Part shown: positions 1 to 5,960 of the stretch, in pieces
Layout: every line of letters begins with the position of its first letter
How positions within the stretch are numbered: position 1 is the stretch's first letter
NCBI GenBank assembly: GCA_029219125.1
Contig: JAQXSU010000186.1
Span: 1-6,206, forward strand
Source: Bacillota bacterium
GTDB taxonomy: Bacteria > Bacillota > Clostridia > Peptostreptococcales > Anaerovoracaceae
Reading direction: 5' to 3'
DNA length: 6,206 nucleotides
The notes under the pieces: model-generated
Seen by the model: only the letters and a program-made list of their open reading frames with translations
The model's database searches: none
Told to the model about the DNA's origin: nothing
Position numbers and translations under genes: made by a program

Positions 1-162
1 GTGCTGGAGGACGGCACAATCCGGCCGGTATATTTCTATATGGTGGACACTTCCGAGTTTGCGGCAAACAAGCTGGGCGACCGGGGCAGTCTGTCGGCCA
101 AGGGAATCGTCACCAATGTGCAGGACTTCATGCGGAATCTGGCAGCAGGGCTTGACCTTTAA
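1..162 (+). CDS. 3' end of an unrecognised protein gene (5' partial)
   Basis: Frame 1 is open from the window edge to a TAA at 160-162 and encodes 53 residues, ending in NLAAGLDL. The first codon in the window happens to be GTG, but nothing upstream is visible, so this is treated as a truncated gene rather than a short complete one. The visible part is a soluble-looking mix of strand-like (RPVYFYMVDTSEF) and helix-like (VTNVQDFMRNLAAGL) stretches, with no transmembrane segment, cysteine cluster or motif I can assign to a family. A strong terminator starts 38 bp after the stop, so it is the last gene of its transcription unit and is probably separate from the decarboxylase downstream. Coding is supported by the open frame, codon use like that of the next gene, and the terminator placement. 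No function is proposed. Confidence 0.7.
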   Translation: MLEDGTIRPVYFYMVDTSEFAANKLGDRGSLSAKGIVTNVQDFMRNLAAGLDL

Positions 163-200
163 AAGCCAGTGAAAATCCTTCAGAAAATTTCAGGAAAATT

Positions 201-222
201 GAGGGCGTTTGCCCTCTTTTTT
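201..222 (+). terminator. Rho-independent terminator after the first gene
   Basis: A perfect 6-bp GC-rich stem, GAGGGC (201-206) and GCCCTC (211-216), closes a 4-nt loop (GTTT) and is followed directly by six T residues (217-222). This is a textbook intrinsic terminator on the + strand. It separates the upstream gene from the decarboxylase and implies that the latter needs its own promoter in the roughly 75 bp that follow. Confidence 0.9.
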
Positions 223-228
223 GTTGCA

Positions 229-257
229 TTTCCATGGCAGAGACTGTAAACTATAAG
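229..257 (+). promoter_or_regulatory. Candidate sigma-A promoter for the decarboxylase-amidohydrolase unit
   Basis: TTTCCA (229-234, four of six matches to TTGACA) and TATAAG (252-257, five of six matches to TATAAT) are separated by 17 bp. Transcription would start near 264 and give a leader of about 33 nt before the TTG start at 297. The site lies between the terminator at 201-222 and the ribosome binding site at 282-288, where a promoter is needed. It was picked by eye and other pairings exist (for example TAAACT at 247-252). If it is right, the ATG at 234 lies upstream of the transcript start. Confidence 0.35.
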
Positions 258-281
258 AAGCTGAAAAACAGTATGAACCAC

Positions 282-288
282 AAGGAGG
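282..288 (+). promoter_or_regulatory. Strong ribosome binding site that places the decarboxylase start at TTG 297
   Basis: AAGGAGG is a full Shine-Dalgarno match and ends 8 nt before the in-frame TTG at 297-299. The in-frame ATG codons further upstream (234 and 273) have no comparable purine-rich element at the right distance, and the one at 234 begins only 11 nt after a terminator T-tract. This decides the start in favour of TTG. Confidence 0.8.
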
Positions 289-296
289 CCGGATCG

Positions 297-1742
297 TTGA
301 AACACACCATCACACCATTTCTGCTGCAGCATGCGGCGCTTCATCCGATTTCTTTCCATATGCCCGGACACAAAGGCTCTGCCATCTACCGGGAGTGCGG
401 CTACGGAGAATTTCTCGACAGGCTGATGGACTGCGATATTACGGAAATACCCGGCGCGGACAACCTGTTTCAGACGGAAGGCCCGCTGCTGGAAATCATG
501 CATCGTTATCAGGCGATGTATAGGGCAAAGGCGTCTTATCTGCTGGTAAACGGCAGTTCCGGCGGCCTCATTGCGGCCATTCTGGCATCCGTATCCCGGG
601 GCGGGAAGCTGATTCTGGCGCGAAACTGCCATAAGTCCATTTTTAACGCATTGTCCTTAGGCGATATATCGCCGGTATACGCCTATCCTGATACCATCAA
701 GGAGTACGGGATTCTGGGGAGCATTTCCCCAGAGGAGGTGGTCCGTTGCATGGAAGAGCATCCCGATGCAGAGGCGGTAATCCTGCCGTCGCCCAACTAT
801 TACGGCATCTGCAGTGATGTAAAGGCCATTGCGGAGGCGGTTCACAAACGCGGAAAGGTCCTGATCGTGGATCAGGCCCATGGTGCCCATCTTCCGTTCT
901 TCGCAAAACATATCCTCCCGGCTTTTTCCGGCGGGGAAAAGGGGCTTCGGTTTCCGGAGGCGGCGGAGGATCAGGGTGCCGATCTGGTGATCAACAGCAT
1001 CCATAAGACCCTGGCGTCTTTCACCCAGACCGCTCTTCTGAATGTGTGTACGGATCGGGTCAATCTGTATGATCTGGAGGACCGGCTGCAGGCCATCGAG
1101 AGCTCCAGCCCATCCTACCCGCTGATGGCATCGCTGGATATCAATGCGGACCTGCTGGAGCGCTGCGGTGAGAAGCGGATTCGAAGCTGGGCAGAGGATC
1201 TGGCCTGGTTTTATGAAGAGGCGCCGAAGCAGGTGCCGGGTCTTCGGCTCATGGAGCATCCGATGCTGGATCCCACCAAGCTGAATCTGGACATGTCTGC
1301 ATACGGTCTCAACGGAAATGAGCTGGAGGAAGAACTGATGAAGAGAGGCATCTTCATCGAACTGGTGACGGGAAACATTCTGATGTGCATGACGGGAATC
1401 GGCAACCAGCGATCCGACTACGAAAGACTGGTGGATGTATTGAAAGAAATCGCAGGCGAGCGGATTTTGGGAAGTGGGATGAAAAAGCAGCCGGAGGCCG
1501 TAACCAGAAGTCTTGCCATGAAACCGGTACCGGTGAAAAAAGAACGGATTCCGCTGCGGGAGGCGGCGGGCAGAGTCTGTGCGTCCTCCGTCATCCCGTA
1601 TCCGCCGGGCATTCCCATTGTGTGTCCGGGTGAGGTGTTTGATTCGGAAGTCATTACATATATTGAAGAGCGGCGCCGGGCAGAAGAAAAGGTCATCGGA
1701 CTGGACGGACTGGGCCGTGTTATCGTAGGAGCTGAGCAATAA
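297..1742 (+). CDS. PLP-dependent Orn/Lys/Arg decarboxylase family protein (short, YaaO/SpeA type)
   Basis: This is a fold-type I pyridoxal-phosphate enzyme of the basic amino acid decarboxylase family, expected to convert arginine, lysine or ornithine to CO2 and agmatine, cadaverine or putrescine in the cytoplasm. From the TTG start it has 481 residues, the normal size for the Gram-positive short type that lacks the N-terminal wing domain of enterobacterial CadA/AdiA. Visible motifs in order are HMPGHKG (21-27), NCHKS (110-114), the cofactor-contacting DQAHGAH (D192-H198), and NSIHKT with K237 as the likely Schiff-base lysine. The C-terminal domain follows, with a PYPPGIPIVCPGE stretch around 435-447. 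All key residues are intact. An ATG at 234 would add 21 residues, but it lacks a ribosome binding site and the extension is not family-like. Substrate specificity cannot be read from the sequence, so no gene symbol is given. The gene is probably co-transcribed with the amidohydrolase 27 bp downstream. Confidence 0.9.
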   Translation: MKHTITPFLLQHAALHPISFHMPGHKGSAIYRECGYGEFLDRLMDCDITEIPGADNLFQTEGPLLEIMHRYQAMYRAKASYLLVNGSSGGLIAAILASVSRGGKLILARNCHKSIFNALSLGDISPVYAYPDTIKEYGILGSISPEEVVRCMEEHPDAEAVILPSPNYYGICSDVKAIAEAVHKRGKVLIVDQAHGAHLPFFAKHILPAFSGGEKGLRFPEAAEDQGADLVINSIHKTLASFTQTALLNVCTDRVNLYDLEDRLQAIESSSPSYPLMASLDINADLLERCGEKRIRSWAEDLAWFYEEAPKQVPGLRLMEHPMLDPTKLNLDMSAYGLNGNELEEELMKRGIFIELVTGNILMCMTGIGNQRSDYERLVDVLKEIAGERILGSGMKKQPEAVTRSLAMKPVPVKKERIPLREAAGRVCASSVIPYPPGIPIVCPGEVFDSEVITYIEERRRAEEKVIGLDGLGRVIVGAEQ

Positions 1743-1747
1743 AAAGG

Positions 1748-1768
1748 AAGGGTTTAAAAAGGGTTAAA
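1748..1768 (+). repeat. Imperfect tandem repeat in the decarboxylase-amidohydrolase gap
   Basis: AAGGGTTTAAA (1748-1758) is followed at once by AAGGGTTAAA (1759-1768), one T shorter. The second copy sits where the ribosome binding site of the amidohydrolase should be: its GGG ends 6 nt before the ATG at 1770. A better purine run, AAAGGAAGGG (1743-1752), lies 17 nt from the ATG, too far for normal use. The short direct repeat could be a slippage duplication that moved the original site. Confidence 0.55.
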
Positions 1769-1769
1769 C

Positions 1770-3392
1770 ATGAAGCAGGCAGTAATCAACGGAAAAATCT
1801 ATGTGGAAAAAGGTATCTATGCCCAGGCACTGCTGGTGGAGGACGGGGTGATTACCTGCGTCGGAACGGAGGAAGAAGTACGCCGCAGTGCGGGAGAAGA
1901 CTTTGAAATCTATGACTGTCAGGGCAGGACTGTGATTCCGGGTCTGAATGACACCCATCTGCACTTCGTGCAGTTTGGTATGGTACTGAACCGGGCACCT
2001 ATCGAAGGAAGCCGATCGGTGGATGAAGTGGTGCAGCGATGCAGGGAATTTATCGAAGAGCATCCGCAGCGGGTAAAGAACGGGCTCCATGCCAACGGCT
2101 GGAATCAGGATCTGTTTACGGAAGGCGAAAAAAGGATGCCCAATCGTTATGACCTGGACCGGATCAGCACGGAGATTCCTGTGGTGCTGGAACGGGTCTG
2201 CGGTCATGCCATTTCCGTCAACAGCAAGGTAATCGAGCTGCTGGGCTTGACAGAGGATTCACCGCAGGTGCCGGGCGGCCAGTTTCTGAAAGGGGAAGAC
2301 GGAAAGCTCAACGGCATATTCACCGAAAACGCCTGTAGCTGTGCCCTGAATCTCTTCCCGCCGGCAACGAAGGAGGAAATGCGGGAAGCGATGGAATCTG
2401 CCATGGACTATGCCGTCAGCCGCGGCCTGACCAGTGTACAGAGCAACGATGCAGGAACCTCCTTCGGCGGATATGAGAAATTCTTTTCCATGATGCATGA
2501 AATCTATGACGGGGATCAGGCGAAAATCCGGTACCGGCATCAGTTGTCCTTCCGGGATACGGACACGTACAGGGAGTTTCTGAAGGGCGAGTATCTGGAT
2601 CCCCGCTATGGCGGAGATTCCTGGCTTACCATGGGACCGCTGAAGCTGTTTAAGGATGGCAGTCTGGGTGCCAGAACGGCATATATGAAAAACGGCTATG
2701 TGGGTGAACCGGACAATCACGGTGTGGACTGCATCTCGAAAGAGGAAATGACGGAGTTCTGCCTGCTGGCGAAGGAACACGGCATGCAGGTGGCAACCCA
2801 TGCCATCGGCGATGCGGCATGTGAAGAGACCATAGACTGCTATGAGAAGGCATTTGTGGATGGAGAGAACAAGCTGCGCCATGCACTGGTTCACTGTCAG
2901 ATTACAGACCGGGGAATTCTGGAACGGATTGTGGAAAAGGATATTTACGTCATGGCTCAGCCGGTTTTCATCGACTATGACATGACAATCCTGGAAAAGC
3001 TTTGCGGAACGGAGCTGGCAGCCACCTCCTACAACTTCGGCACACTGCTCCGGGAAGGGGCACACCTTTCCTACGGAACGGACTGTCCGGTGGAAGACTG
3101 CAACCCGTTTGACAACCTGTATATGGCCGTGACCCGAAAAGACAGAAAAGGAAATCCGGAAGGTGGATTTTTCCCTTCGGAATGTGTTGACGTGGAAACT
3201 GCCGTTGACGCATATACACTGGAAAGCGCTCGAAATGAATTCCAGGAAGACCGGAAGGGCAGGCTGAAACCGGGATATTACGCAGATCTGGTGGTGCTGG
3301 ATCGGGATATTTTCACGGTGGATCCAATGGAAATCCGCGAAATTCTGCCGGTTATGACTATGGTGGGCGGAAAAATCGTTTATACACGCTGA
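1770..3392 (+). CDS. YtcJ-like metal-dependent amidohydrolase (Amidohydro_3 family)
   Basis: This is a 540-residue amidohydrolase-superfamily enzyme of the YtcJ type, predicted to be cytoplasmic with no signal peptide. The family hydrolyses C-N bonds of amides or formamides; one known relative is N-substituted formamide deformylase, but most members have no proven substrate. The small N-terminal beta domain leads into VIPGLNDTHLHF, with metal ligands H63 and H65. Next come GHAISVNS (from G145), LKLFKDGSLGARTA (290-303, with K292 a candidate bridging lysine), THAIGD (H344), LVHCQ (H375) and YGTDCPVEDCNPF (D438, the usual catalytic and metal aspartate). The C-terminal KPGYYADLVVLDRD at about 500-513 rebuilds the beta domain. 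Length and motif order are normal and nothing is missing. ATG 1770 is the first possible start after an in-frame TAA at 1755, with only a weak AAAAAGGG ribosome binding site. It is the last gene of its unit, with a terminator 11 bp after the stop. Confidence 0.92.
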   Translation: MKQAVINGKIYVEKGIYAQALLVEDGVITCVGTEEEVRRSAGEDFEIYDCQGRTVIPGLNDTHLHFVQFGMVLNRAPIEGSRSVDEVVQRCREFIEEHPQRVKNGLHANGWNQDLFTEGEKRMPNRYDLDRISTEIPVVLERVCGHAISVNSKVIELLGLTEDSPQVPGGQFLKGEDGKLNGIFTENACSCALNLFPPATKEEMREAMESAMDYAVSRGLTSVQSNDAGTSFGGYEKFFSMMHEIYDGDQAKIRYRHQLSFRDTDTYREFLKGEYLDPRYGGDSWLTMGPLKLFKDGSLGARTAYMKNGYVGEPDNHGVDCISKEEMTEFCLLAKEHGMQVATHAIGDAACEETIDCYEKAFVDGENKLRHALVHCQITDRGILERIVEKDIYVMAQPVFIDYDMTILEKLCGTELAATSYNFGTLLREGAHLSYGTDCPVEDCNPFDNLYMAVTRKDRKGNPEGGFFPSECVDVETAVDAYTLESARNEFQEDRKGRLKPGYYADLVVLDRDIFTVDPMEIREILPVMTMVGGKIVYTR

Positions 3393-3398
3393 AACAGT

Positions 3399-3519
3399 AT
3401 GCAAAATGCCAGCCGGATCGATTCCGGCTGGTGTTTTTGGATGTGACGGATGTGAAAATGCATTTTGGCATGAAATAAAAGGAAAATGAAGGATAAAAAA
3501 TGCAATACTGCATTTTGCC
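3399..3519. repeat. Cluster of GCATTTTG-containing repeats and palindromes upstream of rnf
   Basis: The 8-mer GCATTTTG occurs three times: inverted at 3402-3409 (inside ATGCAAAATGCC, 3399-3410), direct at 3460-3467 (TGCATTTTGGCAT, 3459-3471) and direct at 3510-3517 (TGCATTTTGCC, 3509-3519). The second copy overlaps a perfect 12-bp palindrome, AAAATGCATTTT (3455-3466). The third is the right arm of an 8-bp inverted repeat, AAAATGCA (3497-3504) and TGCATTTT (3509-3516), with a 4-nt loop. The first copy overlaps the foot of the terminator. This could be a set of operators or only AT-rich spacer. Nothing here identifies a binding protein. Confidence 0.5.
3403..3438 (+). terminator. Rho-independent terminator after the amidohydrolase
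   Basis: A perfect 9-bp stem, CCAGCCGGA (3409-3417) and TCCGGCTGG (3423-3431), closes a 5-nt loop. Two G-T wobbles and then an AAAA/TTTT pairing extend it outward to 3403 and 3437. The T-tract is short (five T residues, 3434-3438), but the stem is strong. It ends the decarboxylase-amidohydrolase unit and separates it from rnf. Confidence 0.85.
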
Positions 3520-3577
3520 GGACGAAAAACAAAAGAAAAAAGGGAGAGAAAACGGAATTATCGACAAAACTCCTGCT

Positions 3578-3630
3578 AAAAATTAATTTTTTTAATGATT
3601 TTTGTATGGGCTTGTTGTATAATATATAAC
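3578..3630 (+). promoter_or_regulatory. Probable rnf promoter with consensus -10 and A/T-tract upstream element
   Basis: TATAAT (3618-3623) is a perfect -10 box. At 17 bp upstream the -35 is poor (ATGATT, 3595-3600), but A/T tracts at 3578-3604, including the palindrome AAAATTAATTTT (3579-3590), could act as an UP element. Transcription would begin near 3630 and give a leader of about 43 nt. An overlapping alternative is TTGTAT (3602-3607), 17 bp, then TATAAC (3625-3630). TTGTAT recurs at 3615 and 3639. The position between a terminator and the rnfC ribosome binding site supports a promoter here, but the exact box pair is uncertain. Confidence 0.6.
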
Positions 3631-3653
3631 GTATGATTTTGTATAAAATTTAG

Positions 3654-3662
3654 AAAGGAAGG
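3654..3662 (+). promoter_or_regulatory. Ribosome binding site of rnfC
   Basis: AAAGGAAGG is a good Shine-Dalgarno-like element ending 10 nt before the ATG at 3673. It supports that start, which also gives the expected RnfC N-terminus. The leader between the promoter and this site is AT-rich, with no evident stem-loop over the start codon. Confidence 0.7.
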
Positions 3663-3672
3663 TCTCAGCAAA

Positions 3673-4983
3673 ATGAGTCAAAAGCATTTACAGAGCATTC
3701 ATGTAAGTCATTACAAGCACACTGCTGGTTGTGCGACCGAAGTAATGCCTATACCTGATGTCGTAAAAATTTCCATGTCTCAGCATATTGGAGCACCTTG
3801 CAAACCTTTAGTTCAAAAAGGAGACTATGTCAAAGTAGGACAGCTTCTTGGCGATACCGATGCGTTCGTCAGTGCACCGATCCACTCCAGCGTTTCCGGT
3901 ACTGTGACCGGGATCGAGGAGCAGCGTTCCGCATCCGGTGGAAATGACACGCTGGTTGTGATTGAGACGGATAAGAAACAGGAAATCTATGAAGGAATTG
4001 AAGTACCGACTGCAAATGATCTGCCGGAATTCGTCAAGGCGATCCGTGCAAGCGGACTGGTAGGTCTGGGTGGTGCTTCCTTCCCGACACACATCAAATT
4101 TAACCCGAAGAACATCGATGATGTACACACGCTGATCGTCAACGCAGCGGAGTGTGAACCGTTCATCACTTCCGACCATCGCCTGATGCTGGAAGACGCC
4201 GAGGATCTGATCGCAGGCTGCCAGCTGGTTATGAAGTACATCGGCCTGGATGAAGGCTTCATCGGTATTGAAGAAAACAAGATGGATGCCATCGAGCATC
4301 TGGATAAACTGCTGGCTGAAAAAGGTATCACCAACATTAAAACCTTCAAGCTGCAGGCCAGATACCCGAAGGGCGCAGAAAGAGTACTGGTATATGAAAT
4401 CACCGGAAAGACCATGAACGCCGGTGTGCTGCCGGCTGATCTGGGCATCATCCTGTCCAACGTAACTACCATCGCATTTGTAGGTCAGTATTTCAGAACC
4501 GGCATGCCGCTGATTCAGAAGAGAATGACCGTAGACGGCGATGCGGTTGCGACACCGAAGAATGTGATGGCACCAATCGGCGCTATGATCAATGATGTAA
4601 TCGGATTCTGCGGCGGTTACAAGCAGGAGCCGAGAAAGATCCTGATGGGCGGGCCTATGATGGGAAGAGCCATTTTCTCCGATGAGATGCCGATCGTAAA
4701 GAATAACAACGCCATTCTGGCATTCTCCAAGGCACAGTCCATGGTCAAGGAAGAAACCGCATGCATCAACTGCGGCAGATGCCATAACGCATGTCCGTTC
4801 AAGCTGCTTCCGACTGCTCTGGCTGCCGCATACGAAAGAAGAGATGCACAGGAACTGAGCGATCTGAAGGTTATGCAGTGTATGGAATGCGGCAGCTGCT
4901 CCTACATCTGTCCTGCAAGAAGACCTCTGGGCTTCATGAACAAGCTTGGAAAAGCGGTAGTAAAGGAGGCTGGAATTAAGTAA
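3673..4983 (+). CDS. rnfC: Rnf electron transport complex subunit RnfC
   Basis: RnfC is the peripheral iron-sulfur and nucleotide-binding subunit of the Rnf complex (ferredoxin:NAD+ oxidoreductase, ion-pumping), on the cytoplasmic face, where electrons are passed on to NAD+. The 436-residue protein starts with the typical PDVVKISMSQHIGAP region and a lipoyl/SLBB-like segment (about 35-98, with SAPIHSSVSGTV at 67-78). A complex I 51-kDa-like nucleotide/flavin domain follows, with GLGGASFPTHIK (131-142) and NAAECEPF (157-164). Near the C-terminus are two CxxCxxCxxxCP motifs for [4Fe-4S] clusters: C364, C367, C370, C374 and C403, C406, C409, C413. The length fits the Gram-positive form without the long repeat tail of gammaproteobacterial RnfC. 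The first roughly 50 codons are AT-rich, unlike the rest. All 11 arginines from residue 230 onward are AGA. Its stop overlaps the rnfD start by one base (TAATG). Confidence 0.97.
   Translation: MSQKHLQSIHVSHYKHTAGCATEVMPIPDVVKISMSQHIGAPCKPLVQKGDYVKVGQLLGDTDAFVSAPIHSSVSGTVTGIEEQRSASGGNDTLVVIETDKKQEIYEGIEVPTANDLPEFVKAIRASGLVGLGGASFPTHIKFNPKNIDDVHTLIVNAAECEPFITSDHRLMLEDAEDLIAGCQLVMKYIGLDEGFIGIEENKMDAIEHLDKLLAEKGITNIKTFKLQARYPKGAERVLVYEITGKTMNAGVLPADLGIILSNVTTIAFVGQYFRTGMPLIQKRMTVDGDAVATPKNVMAPIGAMINDVIGFCGGYKQEPRKILMGGPMMGRAIFSDEMPIVKNNNAILAFSKAQSMVKEETACINCGRCHNACPFKLLPTALAAAYERRDAQELSDLKVMQCMECGSCSYICPARRPLGFMNKLGKAVVKEAGIK
4962..4969 (+). promoter_or_regulatory. Ribosome binding site of rnfD, inside the end of rnfC
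   Basis: AAAGGAGG is a full Shine-Dalgarno match within the last codons of rnfC, ending 13 nt before the rnfD ATG at 4983. The spacing is longer than usual, but no other in-frame start lies closer (an in-frame TAA occupies 4977-4979). Together with the TAATG junction this suggests translational coupling of rnfD to rnfC. Confidence 0.7.
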
Positions 4984-5960
4984 TGGAAAAGAAGACTTAC
5001 AGCAACTTAGTTGTGTCGTCCGCACCACATATTGTGACCAATCTGGACACTTCCAGAACCATGGCCATGGTCATCCTGGCTCTGGTTCCGTCCCTGCTGG
5101 TCAGCATTTGGGTGTTCGGATTCAGAGCACTCATTCTTACGGTGGTCTGCATCGCAGCCAGCATGTTCTTCGAATGGGTGTATAACAAACTGATGAAAAA
5201 AACGCAGACAGTAGGAGATCTTTCTGCTGCTCTGACCGGTATGCTGATTGCATTCAACGTACCATCAGGCCTGCCATTCTGGATTGCCATCGTGGGCTGC
5301 TTCGTAGCCATTATCGTGGTAAAACAGCTGTTTGGCGGCATCGGCAAGAACATCGTAAACCCGGCAATCACCGCCAGAATCGTGCTGTTTATTTCCTTCG
5401 CTACGGAAATGACCACCTGGCCTGTGCCAAACCCTCTGCACGCTGATGCAGCCACCGGAGCAACTCCGCTGGGCATCCTGGCAGAAGGCGGCGGCGAACT
5501 GCCAAGCAACATGATGATGTTCCTGGGCGTAATCGGTGGATCCATGGGTGAAGTCAGTGCCATCGCACTGCTCATCGGCGGTCTGTTCCTGATCTGGAAA
5601 AAGATTATCAGCCCGATCATCCCGGCATGCTTCATCGGTACCGTATTTGTATTTGCATTTATCTATTATGCGGCAACGGGAGATGGAAGTGCTTTGAATA
5701 TGGCTGTCTTCCATGTGCTGGCCGGCGGCGTAATGCTGGGTGCTTTCTTTATGGCAACCGACTACGTTACTACACCGCTTCTGCCGCTGGGCAAAGTGAT
5801 TTTCGGCGTAGGCTGCGGTCTGCTGACCATGATCATCCGTCTGTTTGGGCAGTATCCGGAAGGTGTATCCTTCTCTATCCTGATTATGAACTGCCTGACT
5901 CCGCTGATCGAGGACTTCTGTCAGAAGAGAATGTATGGAGGTGCAAAAAATGAAAAGTAA
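4983..5960 (+). CDS. rnfD: Rnf electron transport complex subunit RnfD
   Basis: RnfD is an integral membrane, NqrB-like subunit that carries covalent FMN in the electron path across the membrane. The 325 residues are strongly hydrophobic, with candidate membrane segments at about 27-44, 48-65, 80-93, 97-113, 123-142, 192-206, 208-231, 238-259, 269-289 and 294-312. The flavinylation motif is DAATGATPL (155-163), in which T161 is the expected phosphoester attachment site for FMN. It lies in the long loop after the NPAITARIVLF helix, as in other RnfD proteins. The conserved ATDYVTTPLLPLGK segment (258-271) and the QYPEGVSFSILIMN stretch are also present. Length is normal and no lesion is seen. 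The start overlaps the rnfC stop by one base and the 3' end overlaps rnfG by 11 bases, so the three are surely one operon. Attachment of FMN needs an ApbE-type transferase, which is not in this window. Confidence 0.97.
   Translation: MEKKTYSNLVVSSAPHIVTNLDTSRTMAMVILALVPSLLVSIWVFGFRALILTVVCIAASMFFEWVYNKLMKKTQTVGDLSAALTGMLIAFNVPSGLPFWIAIVGCFVAIIVVKQLFGGIGKNIVNPAITARIVLFISFATEMTTWPVPNPLHADAATGATPLGILAEGGGELPSNMMMFLGVIGGSMGEVSAIALLIGGLFLIWKKIISPIIPACFIGTVFVFAFIYYAATGDGSALNMAVFHVLAGGVMLGAFFMATDYVTTPLLPLGKVIFGVGCGLLTMIIRLFGQYPEGVSFSILIMNCLTPLIEDFCQKRMYGGAKNEK
5937..5942 (+). promoter_or_regulatory. Ribosome binding site of rnfG, inside the end of rnfD
   Basis: GGAGGT ends 7 nt before the ATG at 5950. 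It is a strong, well-spaced Shine-Dalgarno element lying within rnfD codons, and it fixes the rnfG start at 5950 with an 11-nt overlap of the two genes. Confidence 0.8.

Noticed and set aside
181..200. Tandem-looking CAGAAAATTT / CAGGAAAATT
   Set aside because: Two imperfect 10-mers in AT-rich spacer before a terminator. Too short and degenerate to mean anything alone.
657..1739. 360-codon open frame on the - strand opposite the decarboxylase
   Set aside because: It is a by-product of codon bias in the + strand gene. The translation is rich in H, R, Q and C with no family motif, while the + strand product has all decarboxylase motifs.
2259..3404. 381-codon open frame on the - strand opposite the amidohydrolase
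   Set aside because: It mirrors the codon bias of the intact amidohydrolase and shows no recognisable domain.
3358..3567. 69-codon - strand open frame across the amidohydrolase end and the gap
   Set aside because: Low-complexity F/S-rich translation of A-rich DNA that crosses the terminator hairpin. No support for coding.
3486..3629. 47-codon + strand open frame (MKDKKCNTAFCRTKNKRKK...) in the gap before rnfC
   Set aside because: Its lysine-rich composition follows from A-rich DNA, GGA lies only 3 nt before the ATG, and the frame runs through the repeat hairpin and the TATAAT box. It is most likely non-coding.
3612..3631. Possible Rex (redox repressor) operator, TTGTT...AAC, overlapping the rnf -10 box
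   Set aside because: The half-sites are about 3 bp too far apart for the usual TTGTTAANNNNTTAACAA layout, and the second half (AACG) is a poor match.
3393..3672. Possible riboswitch or structured leader ahead of rnf
   Set aside because: Apart from the terminator and short AT-rich hairpins that lie upstream of the likely transcript start, no conserved-looking multi-stem structure is seen. The predicted leader is only about 43 nt.
3808..5028. 406-codon open frame on the - strand opposite rnfC
   Set aside because: The + strand carries an unmistakable RnfC with both iron-sulfur motifs, and the antisense product has no domain-like pattern.
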